This document shows positions 29,885-39,911 of a stretch of 64,000 nt of DNA, piece by piece. The stretch is taken from positions 46,675 to 110,674 of the forward strand of contig LUUF01000085.1 of assembly GCA_001644045.1 (NCBI GenBank), read 5' to 3'. The notes beneath the pieces were generated by a model that saw nothing but the letters and a program-made list of their open reading frames with translations, ran no database searches and was not told the origin of the DNA. The DNA comes from Methylomonas methanica. Lineage in GTDB: Bacteria > Pseudomonadota > Gammaproteobacteria > Methylococcales > Methylomonadaceae. Positions within the stretch are counted from its first letter, which is position 1; each line of letters begins with the position of its first letter. The position numbers and the translations under genes were made by a program.

Positions 29885-32371
29885 ATGAAATTTACCTATA
29901 CCAAGTCGCTTTACGCCATACCCATGGCTTTTATGATGAGCCAAGCCTTTGGGGCGGAGCAGACGGCTCCGGACGAACTCGCCGATGTCGAGGTGATTGA
30001 AACCACTCCGTTGGATGGTGTGGGTAAGACCAAGGACCAAATTCCCGCGCCCGTGCAAACGGCAACCGATAAGGACATCAGCAAAACCAATGCGGTGAAT
30101 ATAACCGATTTTATGAACCGCTCCATGGGGAGCGTGTTTGTTAACGATACCCAGGGTAACGGTTTTCAGCCAGACATCAACTATCGTGGTTTTACCGCTT
30201 CCCCATTGTTGGGTACTCCGCAAGGTATTTCGGTTTACATGGACGGTGTAAGGCTGAATCAGCCATTTGGCGATGTGGTGAGTTGGGATTTAATCCCCAA
30301 GTCCGCGATTAAGTCCATGACCATGATGCCGGGTTCCAACCCCTTATTCGGCCGCAACACCTTGGGTGGTGCGCTGTCGATGGAGACCAAGGACGGCAAA
30401 AGCAATCCCGGTACGTCGGTGCAAGGCTTGGGTGGTGCCTATGGCCGTCATGCGTTTGAATTCGAGCACGGCGGCTCTAACAAACAGGGCTTGAATTGGT
30501 TTGTGACCGGCAATTACTTCGGCGACGATGGCTGGCGCGACAGTTCGTCGACCACGGTTCGACAAATTTTTGGTAAAGCCGGTTGGGAAGGTGAACGTAC
30601 CGATATTAAATTTACCACGGCGTTTAACGACAATGGCTTGTATGGCAACGGTTTGCAGGATTATCGGTTGCTAGATAAGGATTACAACAGCATTTATACC
30701 AAGCCGGACATTACCGAAAATCGCTCATTGTTTTTGAATCTGGAAGGTAAGCACCAGCTCAATAACAATATTGTGCTGGCGGGTAATACCTATTATCGCA
30801 ATATCAAAACCGGGACTTATAACGGCGATATTAACGAAGGCGCGCTGGATCAGTCGGTTTATACCTTATCCGCAGCCGAGCGGACCGCGTTGACCAACGC
30901 CGGTATTGCCTATCCAAGCTCAGCTACGTCAAATGCGACGTCCTACACGCCTTTTCCCTACCTAAGATGCGTTGCTCAAGGTTTGCTCAACGACGAACCC
31001 GCTGAAAAATGCAATGGTTTGATCAATCGTACGACTACTCAACAGGAAAATTGGGGAGCTTCCGCGCAAGCAATAGTGACCGATAAGCTGTTTGGGTTAG
31101 ATAACCAGTTTTTGTTCGGCGGTGTTTACGATCAAAGCGTGACAGGATTTAAGCAATCGACCCAGCTCGGCTATCTTAATGCCGACCGCAGCGTGACCGG
31201 AATTCCGTCGTACGCGGATGGGGTTACCGGCGGCGATGTGGACGGTGTACCGTTCGACAACCAGGTGTCGTTAAGCGGCGATATTCTCACCTGGAGTTTC
31301 TTCACCGAAGACACTTTTTCGCCGACTAAAAATCTGCATATCACAGCATCCGGCCGCTACAACTATACGTCCATCAGCAATCATGACCAAATAGTGACTA
31401 GTGGCAGTGAGTCGTTGACCGGCAAACACGCGTTCGACCGTTTCAATCCTGCGGTCGGTTTGACCTATAACCCGATCAAAGAAATTGGTTTCTATGCCGG
31501 CTATAACGAAGGCAGTCGGGCGCCGACCAGTATCGAGCTGGGCTGCGCCAACCCCGATCAACCGTGTAAATTACCCAACGCCATGGCTGGTGATCCGCCA
31601 CTTAAACAAGTCATCACCGAAAACTGGGAGGTTGGTTTCCGTGGTCAGTTGCCCGGCAAAGTGGATTGGAACTTGGGTTATTTTCATATCGAGAACAAAA
31701 ACGACATTATGTTTGTCGCCGATGAACAAGCGGGTTTTGGTTATTTCAAAAACTTCGGCAAAACCCGGCGCCAAGGCATAGAAGTCAGCCTGGACCGTAA
31801 GGTGGAAGACTGGAGCGTGGGTGCCAACTATACCTATCTGGACGCGACTTATCAGTCTAATGAAACCGTTAACGGGCAGGGCAACAGTACCGGCAGTCTG
31901 GGTGCCGGCGTAGAAGGCAGTACCATAGACGTGCGGCCGGGCAATCGCATACCGTTAACACCGCAACATATGTTTAAAACCTATGTGGATTATCAAATAA
32001 CAAAAGATTGGGGTACGAATCTTAATATCATGGGCTTTTCCGAGTCGTTTGTACGCGGCAACGAGAACAATGCGCATCAAGCCAATGGTCGTACGGCTTT
32101 GGGCTCGGGCGTGGTGCCTGGCTATGTGGTGGTCAATTATGGCGTGCGGTTTACCCCGAGCTTTGTCCGCGGATTGCATATCTTCGGCCAAGTGAACAAC
32201 ATTTTGGATGAGCAATATTCTACCGGCGGTCAATTGGGGCCGGCGGGATTGGATGCCAACGGTAACTTTACCGCTCGGACATTGGGTGCCAATCAACCCG
32301 TGCCGCAAACCACTTTTTATTCGCCCGGTGCGCCGCGTACTTGGTGGTTGGGCTTGCGCTATTCCTTTTAG
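29885..32371 (+). CDS. TonB-dependent outer-membrane receptor
   Basis: An 828-residue outer-membrane active transporter. After a signal peptide (about residues 1-21, ending SQAFGA) comes the plug domain with DFMNRSMGSVFVND, NYRGFTASPLLGTPQGISVYMDGVR-type segments and FGRNTLGGALSMETKDG, then a 22-strand-type barrel with the conserved NLFD-like NNILDEQYSTGG and a terminal aromatic residue in WWLGLRYSF. No N-terminal signalling domain of the FecA kind is seen, and no sigma/anti-sigma or transporter genes are adjacent, so the ligand (siderophore, metal chelate or other) cannot be told. It is monocistronic with its own terminator. Confidence 0.93.
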   Translation: MKFTYTKSLYAIPMAFMMSQAFGAEQTAPDELADVEVIETTPLDGVGKTKDQIPAPVQTATDKDISKTNAVNITDFMNRSMGSVFVNDTQGNGFQPDINYRGFTASPLLGTPQGISVYMDGVRLNQPFGDVVSWDLIPKSAIKSMTMMPGSNPLFGRNTLGGALSMETKDGKSNPGTSVQGLGGAYGRHAFEFEHGGSNKQGLNWFVTGNYFGDDGWRDSSSTTVRQIFGKAGWEGERTDIKFTTAFNDNGLYGNGLQDYRLLDKDYNSIYTKPDITENRSLFLNLEGKHQLNNNIVLAGNTYYRNIKTGTYNGDINEGALDQSVYTLSAAERTALTNAGIAYPSSATSNATSYTPFPYLRCVAQGLLNDEPAEKCNGLINRTTTQQENWGASAQAIVTDKLFGLDNQFLFGGVYDQSVTGFKQSTQLGYLNADRSVTGIPSYADGVTGGDVDGVPFDNQVSLSGDILTWSFFTEDTFSPTKNLHITASGRYNYTSISNHDQIVTSGSESLTGKHAFDRFNPAVGLTYNPIKEIGFYAGYNEGSRAPTSIELGCANPDQPCKLPNAMAGDPPLKQVITENWEVGFRGQLPGKVDWNLGYFHIENKNDIMFVADEQAGFGYFKNFGKTRRQGIEVSLDRKVEDWSVGANYTYLDATYQSNETVNGQGNSTGSLGAGVEGSTIDVRPGNRIPLTPQHMFKTYVDYQITKDWGTNLNIMGFSESFVRGNENNAHQANGRTALGSGVVPGYVVVNYGVRFTPSFVRGLHIFGQVNNILDEQYSTGGQLGPAGLDANGNFTARTLGANQPVPQTTFYSPGAPRTWWLGLRYSF

Positions 32372-32417
32372 GCGCTATTCGTAGCCTTCACGGCATTCCA
32401 AACTAATCCAAGGCGAC

Positions 32418-32450
32418 AGCCGGAATCGTACTCGAGACGATCCGGCTTTT
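32418..32450 (+). terminator. Rho-independent terminator after the TonB receptor gene
   Basis: An 11-bp stem with one bulged A (AGCCGGAATCGT / ACGATCCGGCT) and a 7-base loop ends in TTTT, 47 bases after the receptor stop. Confidence 0.8.
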
Positions 32451-32634
32451 CTATGTGCCTTCAGTCAGCGGAAGATCGGTGTCGAATTTTGGGAAGGAGC
32501 CGACAGCCAGTACTCGTTATCGGTGCGGTAAATTGCAGTGAATGCACAATATTTAAGTCATCCGGTTAAGCGGACGCGGTAAAATACGCAGTCACGCCGT
32601 TTTGCGGCAAGCCCAGTTAATTGCCATAGCGACT

Positions 32635-33783
32635 ATGACTATTCAATATATCAACCGTCCGGATCAACTCGATAGCCTTTGCCAACTAATCAGCCAGGAG
32701 CCATGGATAGCCCTGGACACCGAATTCCTCCGCGAAAAAACCTATTACCCCAAGTTCTGTTTGCTGCAAATTGCCGCGCCCGGTTGGGTGGCTTGTGTTG
32801 ATCCCTTGGCTATTGCCGATTTAACACCATTGTTAGAGGCGATTTACAATCCCAATATTGTCAAAGTGTTGCATTCCTGCCGGCAGGATCTGGAAATTTT
32901 TTACCAGATTACCGGCAAAATTCCCGGTCCGATTTTCGACACTCAAATTGCCGCGCCGCTGTTGGGTTTTCAGGAGAATCCCGGTTATGCGATGTTGGTG
33001 TCCAGCTTTCTGAATGTTAATCTCAGCAAGGCGCATACCCGCACCGATTGGTCGGAACGACCCTTGAGTGAGGACCAAATTCAGTATGCCGCCGACGATG
33101 TAATTTACCTGTGCAAGATTTACAAGATCATGTGCGAACAACTCGATAAACTGGGTCGCTCAAACTGGTTGGAGAGCGATTTTGCCTTGTTGAACGATCC
33201 GGAGCTGTACCAGCTGTCGCCGGAAAATGCCTGGTTGAAGATTCGGGGCAAAAACAAGCTGACCGGCAAGCAATTGTCCATCATGCAAAGTCTGACCGAA
33301 TGGCGCGAGCGCACCGCGCAGCAAGAAAACAAACCCCGCAGCTGGTTGCTGCAGGACGATTTGCTGCTGGAGTTGGGTAAACTGCAGCCGGTGACATTGA
33401 CCGATTTGGCCAAGATTCGCAATATCAACGACCGTACCGTCAATCGCTACGGCAAAGTGATTTGCGAATTAATCGATAGCGCCAAACAACGTCCGCCCAA
33501 ACCCTTGGCCGAAAAAGATCAAGCCGGCAAGAAGACCCAACAGCATGAAGCGATACTGGATGTGCTGAGCGCGGTGGTCAGAATCCGTGCCGAGGAAAAC
33601 TCCCTGAATCCCATCATATTGGCTACCCGCAAGGATCTGGAACAATTACTGTCCGGCGATGAGGATTGCTTGCTGCTGCACGGCTGGCGCTACAACATGG
33701 CAGGCCGCGAATTACAGGGCTTGTTGCGCGGAGACTTTACTTTGAGCTTGAAGCCGGATGGCGTGGTGATCAGTGTTGCCTAG
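32635..33783 (+). CDS. rnd: Ribonuclease D
   Basis: RNase D is a 3'-5' exoribonuclease that trims tRNA and other small RNA ends. The three DEDD exonuclease motifs are in place: ALDTEFLREKTYYPKFCLLQIA (in two parts around residues 23-44), VLHSCRQDLEIF, and YAADDVIYL with the essential tyrosine. An HRDC domain follows at about residues 205-285 (LTEWRERTAQQENKPRSWLL), as in the E. coli enzyme. The length is 382 residues from ATG 32635; an in-frame TTG 33 bases upstream has no ribosome binding site. Confidence 0.95.
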   Translation: MTIQYINRPDQLDSLCQLISQEPWIALDTEFLREKTYYPKFCLLQIAAPGWVACVDPLAIADLTPLLEAIYNPNIVKVLHSCRQDLEIFYQITGKIPGPIFDTQIAAPLLGFQENPGYAMLVSSFLNVNLSKAHTRTDWSERPLSEDQIQYAADDVIYLCKIYKIMCEQLDKLGRSNWLESDFALLNDPELYQLSPENAWLKIRGKNKLTGKQLSIMQSLTEWRERTAQQENKPRSWLLQDDLLLELGKLQPVTLTDLAKIRNINDRTVNRYGKVICELIDSAKQRPPKPLAEKDQAGKKTQQHEAILDVLSAVVRIRAEENSLNPIILATRKDLEQLLSGDEDCLLLHGWRYNMAGRELQGLLRGDFTLSLKPDGVVISVA

Positions 33784-33831
33784 GCCATGCCGGAATAAGA
33801 AAGTAAATTCTTAGGCGGTAGGGGGGGCTGG

Positions 33832-35904
33832 CTAACTCGATTTGCCGAATTGCTGATCAAACAATTCTGCCGGTAGCGGTTTGGCAAACAAATAACCCTG
33901 ACCGTAATCGCAGCCGATAGAGGTCAGCAAATCGCGTTGTTGTGCCGTTTCCACGCCTTCAGCGATTACCTTTAAGCCTAATTTATGCGCCATCACGATG
34001 ATGGCTTCGCAGAGCACGAAGTCGTTCGAATCCTCCGATAAATTGCGGACGAACGACTGGTCTATCTTCAAATAATCGATGTCGAATTTTTTCAGATAAG
34101 ACAGTGCGGAATAGCCGGTGCCGAAGTCGTCTATCGCCACTTGCATGCCGGCATCGCGGAATGCCATTAAGTGATTATGCACGACGAGGTTGGCGTCCAA
34201 GAGCAGGCCTTCGGTAATCTCCACCACAATACTTTGGCCGGACAATCCTAGTCGATTCAGATAGGCAAACCAGTCTTCGGGGGCGTGCTCGAGGCTTTGA
34301 AATTGCACCGGTGATTTGTTGACGCTGATTTGGAATTCGGGATGGATATTGCTTCGCCAGGTTTGCACTTGTTTCGCCGCCGATTCAAATACCCAATCGC
34401 CGATTTCTCTGATTAGACCGGTTTCTTCCGCCAGCGGTATGAATTCGGCCGGGCTGATCAAACCACGCCGCGGATGCTGCCAGCGCAGCAGCGCTTCCGC
34501 TTTGTGGACGTCGCCGCTCAGCAAATCGACAATCGGTTGATAGCAGAGCGCAAATTGATTATCGGGCAGCGCGTTGCGTAAGTCGCCGAGCAGCGCCGCG
34601 CGAGCTTCCAGTGCATCCTGTAAGGCTTTGGTAAAGAAGCGGTAGCTGTTGCGGCCCTGGTTTTTGGCGGCGTACATGGCCTGGTCGGCGTTCTTTAGCA
34701 GTTGGCTTAAATCGGTGCTGTCGTTCGGATAGAACGTGATGCCGATACTTGCCGAGACATAAGCCAGTTCTCCATCCAGCCTGAAGGGCGCACTAAGTTT
34801 TTGCAGCAGATTTTTGGCAATCGGTTCGGAACGTTCGATGCTGTCCAACTCGCTCAAGATAATCGTGAATTCGTCGCCTCCCAAGCGGGCAACGGTATCC
34901 GATTCACGCACACAGGTCTGTAAGCGCCGCGCGGTTTCCTTGAGTAAGTTGTCCCCTATGTCATGGCCTAGCGTATCGTTAATTTCCTTGAAGCGGTCCA
35001 GGTCGATAAACAACAACGCAAATATCTGTCCCATCCGGTGGGCTTTCTTGATTTCCTGTTCCAGCCGGTCGCGAAACATGCGCCGATTAGGCAGGCCGGT
35101 GAGTGGGTCGAAGTTGGCTTGTCGCCAGATCTGTTCCTCGGACTGCTTGCGTAGAGTGATGTCGGAAAATAATGCAACCCGGCGTTGCGGCTTGCCTTCG
35201 GCATTATAAATGGTGTTGATAGCCAATTCCTCGACAAACAGGCGACCGTCTTTGCAGCGATTTTTTATTTCCCCGCGCCAGACGCCGGTAGTATCCAACG
35301 CGGTCCATAGCTCCTGGTAGAAAGCCGCATCGTGTTCGCCGGAGCTAAGGATGTGCGGGTTTTTGCCGACAACATCCTCCGCCGTATAGCCGGTCATCGT
35401 GGTAAAAGCGGGGTTGACGCTGAGGATGGTGTTATCGCTATTTACCACTATCATCGCTTCGCTGCTGTTGTGGTAAACCAGGGCCGCCAATCTCAGGTTT
35501 TCTTCGGTTTTGCGCAAGTCGCTGATGTCGCGGGCAAAGCCTACTGTACCCAGCAACTGGCCTTGTTCATCCATCACCGGCGCTTTATAGGTCTCGAACC
35601 ATTTGCGTACGCCGCGATCGACAATTTCTTCTTCGACGATCAATTTATCGCGCGAAGCCAGCACGCGGCGGTCATCGGCGAGATAACTTTCGGCCAGTTC
35701 CGGAACAGCAATATCGAAATCGTTTTTGCCGACCAACGCTTCCGGATTTTTGGCGGAAAATACGTTAGCAAATTCCTGGTTAACCGCCAGCAATCGGCTT
35801 TCGGTATCTTTTAGCCATATCGCATGCGGAATGTTATCCAGCAATGCCCGCTGATAATATTCTTTCTGTTGCAATGCTTGTTCCGCGCGATGTTGATTAC
35901 TCAC
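33832..35904 (-). pseudogene. 3' fragment of a frameshifted MASE1-PAS-GGDEF-EAL gene (PAS-PAS-GGDEF-EAL)
   Basis: The downstream part (690 codons from its first ATG) of a gene split by a frameshift near 36065. It holds two PAS domains (ALLDNIPHAIWLKDTESR and ALVYHNSSEAMIVVNSDN), a GGDEF domain with an intact GGDEF and an RESD inhibitory site five residues before it, and an EAL domain with EALLRW, DDFGTGYSAL, LKIDQSF and AEGVET. Both cyclic di-GMP synthesis and breakdown are chemically possible. The same frame stays open upstream to the shift site and continues the PAS domain of the 5' fragment, so the apparent ATG (in RDVSNQHRAEQ) is internal. It might be expressed independently, but no good ribosome binding site is seen. 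Confidence 0.85.
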
Positions 35905-35996
35905 ATCGCGAAAACTCCATACCCGGCCAACAATGTTGTCGGCGATGTACTGCGGCTTTGAATAGCGTTCAAAAATTCGGCCATCGATAAATTCGA

Positions 35997-37934
35997 TCAG
36001 GTCGTAACTTTCTTGATCCGGGTGATTGTAGAGTGTCTGGACTTTATCGAAAAACTCGTCGGGGTTTTTAGCTGCTTAACGGCTAAATGCAAAAGCGTTG
36101 TATCGTCTTTATCTTCTCCAACCGCCGTGTTGGGTAACTGCCAAAGGTCAAAAAAACGCTGATTGTAACTGACTATCTGGCGTTGGAGGCTGACGACCAG
36201 AATGCCGTCGGCCGTGGCCTCCAATGTGGCCATTAGCAACGACACGGATTGGGCTAATGCGTCTTCTCGGGCTTTATTCTCGCTAATATCTTCGTAGATG
36301 CCCAAAACTCCGATTGTTTCATGCTCGGAATTGCGCAAGGGTATCTTCGAGGTACGCAGCCAAATGGTATTGCCGTCAGGCGTGGATTGGGGTTCTTCGT
36401 AAGCCAGTTTGCCCACACCCGATACTATGACCTGGCGATCATCGGCTTGGTAGATGGCGGCTTGTTCTCGCCAATTCAGTTGATTATCGTCCTTGCCGAT
36501 TAAATCTCTGGAGCTGGGTTGTCCTGCATCGCTTGCAAATAGCGCATTGCAGCCTAAATAACGTGAATCCCGATCTTTCCAGAATACGCGTATCGGCAAG
36601 GTTTCCAGAACGGTTTGCAGCAACTGGTTGGATTCTAGGACAGCTTTTTCGGATTTTTTCAACTCGGTAATGTCATGCAGGCTCACGAGATGTGTGTCGG
36701 CAAATGAAACCCCTAGCGGATGAGCGCTGACTAGCGCTATTCGCGTTTCGCCATTTTTGCAGCGGACGGAAATCTCCATGGCTTCGAACTGGTGGTCTTC
36801 GGAAAGCTTTGCCGCTGCGAGCCGTTGTTGCCAAGTCTCCGCGACCCAATTCCGATAGACTGGTTCGGGATAAGCAAGAAGCCACCAGTCAGCCAAAGTA
36901 GGGATGTCGGCCAGGGTGTAACCAAAGATTTTGATGAAGGCGGGACTGAGCAACAGAATATTTTGCTGGTCATCGTTCAAAGCCAGGGGCGTGGGGGACG
37001 TATCAATAATTGCTTTAAGCCGACGTTCGCTTTCCAGTAAACCCTGAGCTACCTGACGATTTTTATGCACAGTTAAAGCCAGAATGACGCTGCAGGACGA
37101 CAGGATGGCCATGTACATCCAGAAGTTAAACAGATCGCTTTCTTCCAGATCGTAAGCGAAGCGGCCTATGTGATGAGCGGCACCATACAGGGCCTGGAAG
37201 GCTGTAATCGCAAGTGCGAGGGCGACACCATGGCGACCGAAGCGCATAGCACCCCAGAATATGAAGAAAAAAGTCCAATAGGGAAGCGGCGTAAAGCTTA
37301 GTTGCGTTACAAACCAATCGAAAAATAATACTTGGCCGCTGAGGATAGTAAAGCCCACAAAAAGCAACGTTTCCGGCAAACGGTTTATGCGGAACCAGTT
37401 ATTGGGCCAGTCATGCCAAATCAGTAACAGGGGGGTGGTGAAGATAATACCGAACAGATCAGCCATCCACCAATGTAGCGCTGTTTCCGCAACGTGCTCT
37501 GTTGCAACAAACCCTGCCAGCCATAACGACCAAGGTCCGATGCCGGCACTAAGCACTGAACAAATTATGCCGATTAGCGCCAGCCAGAGGAAATGCTGAG
37601 GTTCCGACAGGCTTACAGAGAAGCGTGGATTGCGCTTTAGCAAGTAGGCGGCACAGACCGATTCCAACGTATTGCCAACAGCTATACTCGCCGAAAGCAA
37701 TAGCGGGTCATCAACCATTAAGCCGGCGGCGAATGCCCCGATGAATATTCCCGGCCAATAACGCAACCCCTTTTGTAGCAATACCGCCAAGCCCAGTCCG
37801 CCGGAAAACCAGATCAAGGTGACGTTACCCGACGCGGAAAAATAATTCAGTACGACTTTAGCCAATAAACCGTAAAACCCGGCTAGGCCGAGTATCCCCG
37901 GCAAGTCTTGCCAACGGTAATTTAGAGATGGCAT
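35997..37934 (-). pseudogene. 5' fragment of a frameshifted MASE1-PAS-GGDEF-EAL gene (MASE1-PAS-PAS-PAS)
   Basis: The upstream part of the split gene. About 290 residues form a MASE1-type membrane sensor with eight or so helices (VTLIWFSGGLGLAVLL, YWPGIFIGAF). Three PAS domains follow (AIIDTSPTPLALNDDQ, VLETLPIRVFWKDRDS, TLEATADGILVVSLQ). After the codons for AVKQLK the frame runs into about 20 unrelated residues and a stop at 35997, whereas the -1 frame continues the PAS fold. I take ATG 37934 as start; a TTG at 37946 is the alternative. The gene begins about 26 bases after the GDT1-family gene and may be cotranscribed. Confidence 0.85.
36065..36069 (-). other. Frameshift site in the c-di-GMP sensor gene
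   Basis: On the minus strand the sequence reads CTA AAA ACC CCG; one extra A (or C) would give CTA AAA AAC CCC and restore a continuous PAS domain reading KNPDEFFDKVQTLYNHPD and so on into RVWSFRDVSNQH. With one added base the whole gene from 37934 to 33832 would be 1367 codons. The run of five A next to four C is a typical place for an indel, either real or a sequencing error. Confidence 0.85.
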
Positions 37935-37960
37935 TAAGCGTTTCAAAACTGGATAGAGGC

Positions 37961-38617
37961 TTAGAATTGGGGAAGCAAACCCGCGATAAGCAAGCTTTCG
38001 TAGGCTTTATAAGCGGCTACTGCCGATAAAATCAGGAAAAACACGCCACTGGCTTTATGCAGCAGCGACAAGGGGATTTTTTGCAACACAGTGCGTCCGG
38101 CCAGCACGCCGAGCGCGGAGGTAAAGGCCAGCGCCAGTGTCGAGCCTAGCCAGACGGCAAGCGGTTGCGCGGTACTGCTAAAAGCCACGACGGCCAATTG
38201 GGTTTTATCGCCAAATTCGGCTACGGTAATCAGCAGAAAGGTAGTAAAAAAAATACCGTGGCCGCTTTTCTCCACCACTTCCTCGTCATCGTCCGCATCG
38301 TCGTGGTTGAGTAACGCATGCAAACCGAAGGCGGCGAATAGCACGGCTACGGTAGCCGCGACTATATACTCCGGCAACCACTTAGCGATTGCCGCGCCAA
38401 AAACCACGGCCAGAGTGTTCAGTAGCGCAAAGGCGGCGATTGCCCCCCACAGCACGGGAGTCGGCCTGTGCCGGGAGGCCAGCGTCATGCATACCAATTG
38501 GCTTTTATCGCCGATTTCCGCGGCGGCTATCAACGCGAAGCTGGTACCGCCGGTCGCTAGCAGCTCCGTATAATTGAACGAACTTATTTGGGTGATTAGT
38601 TGCGCGAGGTATTCCAT
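37961..38617 (-). CDS. GDT1/TMEM165 (UPF0016) family cation exporter
   Basis: A 218-residue inner-membrane protein with two homologous halves, each with the family motif E-x-G-D-K-(S/T): AEIGDKSQLV near residue 29 and AEFGDKTQLAVVAFSS in the second half, with a charged, aspartate-rich loop between them (DDADDDEEVVEK). Bacterial members such as MneA of Vibrio cholerae export manganese. The start is ATG 38617; the reading frame extends upstream without sense. It lies between a ZIP transporter and the MASE1 gene on one strand, suggesting a role in Mn or related divalent metal balance. Confidence 0.88.
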   Translation of the reverse strand: MEYLAQLITQISSFNYTELLATGGTSFALIAAAEIGDKSQLVCMTLASRHRPTPVLWGAIAAFALLNTLAVVFGAAIAKWLPEYIVAATVAVLFAAFGLHALLNHDDADDDEEVVEKSGHGIFFTTFLLITVAEFGDKTQLAVVAFSSTAQPLAVWLGSTLALAFTSALGVLAGRTVLQKIPLSLLHKASGVFFLILSAVAAYKAYESLLIAGLLPQF

Positions 38618-38703
38618 TCTGCATCGAGGTGTTTGATCAGAAGAAAAAGGCAGAAGGCTCTTGCCTTGTGCCTTTTGGATAGCGTGCTTCGTATAAGCGG
38701 TCT

Positions 38704-39633
38704 CTAGGTCAGTATTTTGTCCAGAATCATCATGATGATGAAACCGAGCATCAAGGAAAATGTAGCGACGCGCGAGCGGCCCTTGGAGTGAGTTTCCGGA
38801 ATGATTTCCTCGCTGATGACGAACAACATCGCGCCGGCCGCAAAACCCATCGCGATAGGTAATATCGAAGCAAATACCGTGACCATGGTAATGCCCAGCA
38901 GGCCGCCAACCGGTTCCACCAATCCCGTCAACGTGGCGATAGCGACGGCTTTCCATTTGTTGTAACCCAAACCAACCAAGGGCAGGGCCACCGCCAGGCC
39001 TTCCGGCAAGTTTTGTAAGGCGATCGCGATAGATAGCACCAGGCCATTTTTCATATCGCCGGAGCCAAAACTAACGCCCACGGACATGCCTTCCGGGAAG
39101 TTGTGGATGGTGATGGCGATGATGAATAAAGAGATTTTTTGCAGCGAATCCAAGGAATGGTCGCTGACCGAATCAAAATGCAGATGCGGCAAACGACTGT
39201 CGGCAAAATGCAAAAACAGCGCGCCGATCAGCATGCCGGCCGACACGATCCATAAGCCTTTGCCGGGCCAGATTTGTTCGCCGTAATCCAGGCCGGGCAC
39301 CAATAAGGAAAACGCGGTGGCCGCCAACATCACGCCCGCCGCGGCGCCCAGCAAACCGTTGAATAGTCGGTCGGAAATGTCTTTAAAGAACAGGGCCGGC
39401 AAGGCGCCGATGCCGGTAGCCAATCCAGCCAGGACGCTGGCCAGAAAGCCGATCACCACTACTTTATCGAAAATAGCGTACAGGCTGCCGAATACCAGGA
39501 TTTGCGAGAGCAAAAATAAACCGATAAACACACCCCAACGCTGCAATAGCGGCAAGGTCATCACATGCAGGTATTGGGGATGGGCTTGCAAGCGAAGATA
39601 GTAATCTTCGAGCGTTTTTTGAATATTCAGCAT
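38704..39633 (-). CDS. ZIP-family divalent metal transporter
   Basis: A 309-residue membrane protein of the ZIP family with about eight helices. The metal pathway is seen in helix 4, HNFPEGMSVGVSFG, and helix 5, ALQNLPEGLAVALPLVG, the two most conserved stretches of the family; a further acidic stretch FVISEEIIPETHS lies near the C-terminus. A longer N-terminal part (about 80 residues before the core) is typical of the ZupT/GufA-like group. It probably imports zinc, manganese or iron; the next gene encodes a metal exporter. ATG 39633 has a TATAAT box about 40 bases upstream. Confidence 0.9.
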   Translation of the reverse strand: MLNIQKTLEDYYLRLQAHPQYLHVMTLPLLQRWGVFIGLFLLSQILVFGSLYAIFDKVVVIGFLASVLAGLATGIGALPALFFKDISDRLFNGLLGAAAGVMLAATAFSLLVPGLDYGEQIWPGKGLWIVSAGMLIGALFLHFADSRLPHLHFDSVSDHSLDSLQKISLFIIAITIHNFPEGMSVGVSFGSGDMKNGLVLSIAIALQNLPEGLAVALPLVGLGYNKWKAVAIATLTGLVEPVGGLLGITMVTVFASILPIAMGFAAGAMLFVISEEIIPETHSKGRSRVATFSLMLGFIIMMILDKILT

Positions 39634-39669
39634 ATTTTTACCTTTATTGTTCTTGTGGCTAAAGCCGGG

Positions 39670-39675
39670 ATTATA
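39670..39675 (-). promoter_or_regulatory. Probable -10 box of the ZIP transporter gene
   Basis: The minus strand reads TATAAT about 37 bases before the ZIP start codon, in a 278-base gap shared with the divergent lipoprotein gene. No clear -35 is seen (AATCGG at 18-base spacing). I looked for a manganese riboswitch here and found no matching conserved core. Confidence 0.4.
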
Positions 39676-39911
39676 CTGAATTCATCCGAATAGCCGATTT
39701 TTACCCGCAATGTTTGCGAAGAGGGTACCCGTCAACGCCGGAGGATGCTAAGTTTTTGCACGGAAAACGCGGTGCGGTTCACAGCCGGCGCATTGGATTT
39801 GTAAAAGGGCTTTCGGTTGTATCCATGACGGGTTTCGATTTACAGTGCGAGTTTCGGCGGCCATGATGCAGACTGGTCCGGTGTTTCGAAGTTTTTCAGG
39901 AGTTCGACAGA

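Noticed and set aside
36055..36080. Programmed -1 frameshift instead of mutation in the c-di-GMP gene
   Set aside because: The run CTA AAA ACC CCG lacks a proper X XXY YYZ heptamer in the zero frame, and I see no stimulatory stem after it; mutation or sequencing error is simpler.
39634..39911. Manganese riboswitch (yybP-ykoY type) ahead of the ZIP/GDT1 genes
   Set aside because: The conserved loop sequences of this class are not found on either strand in the gap.
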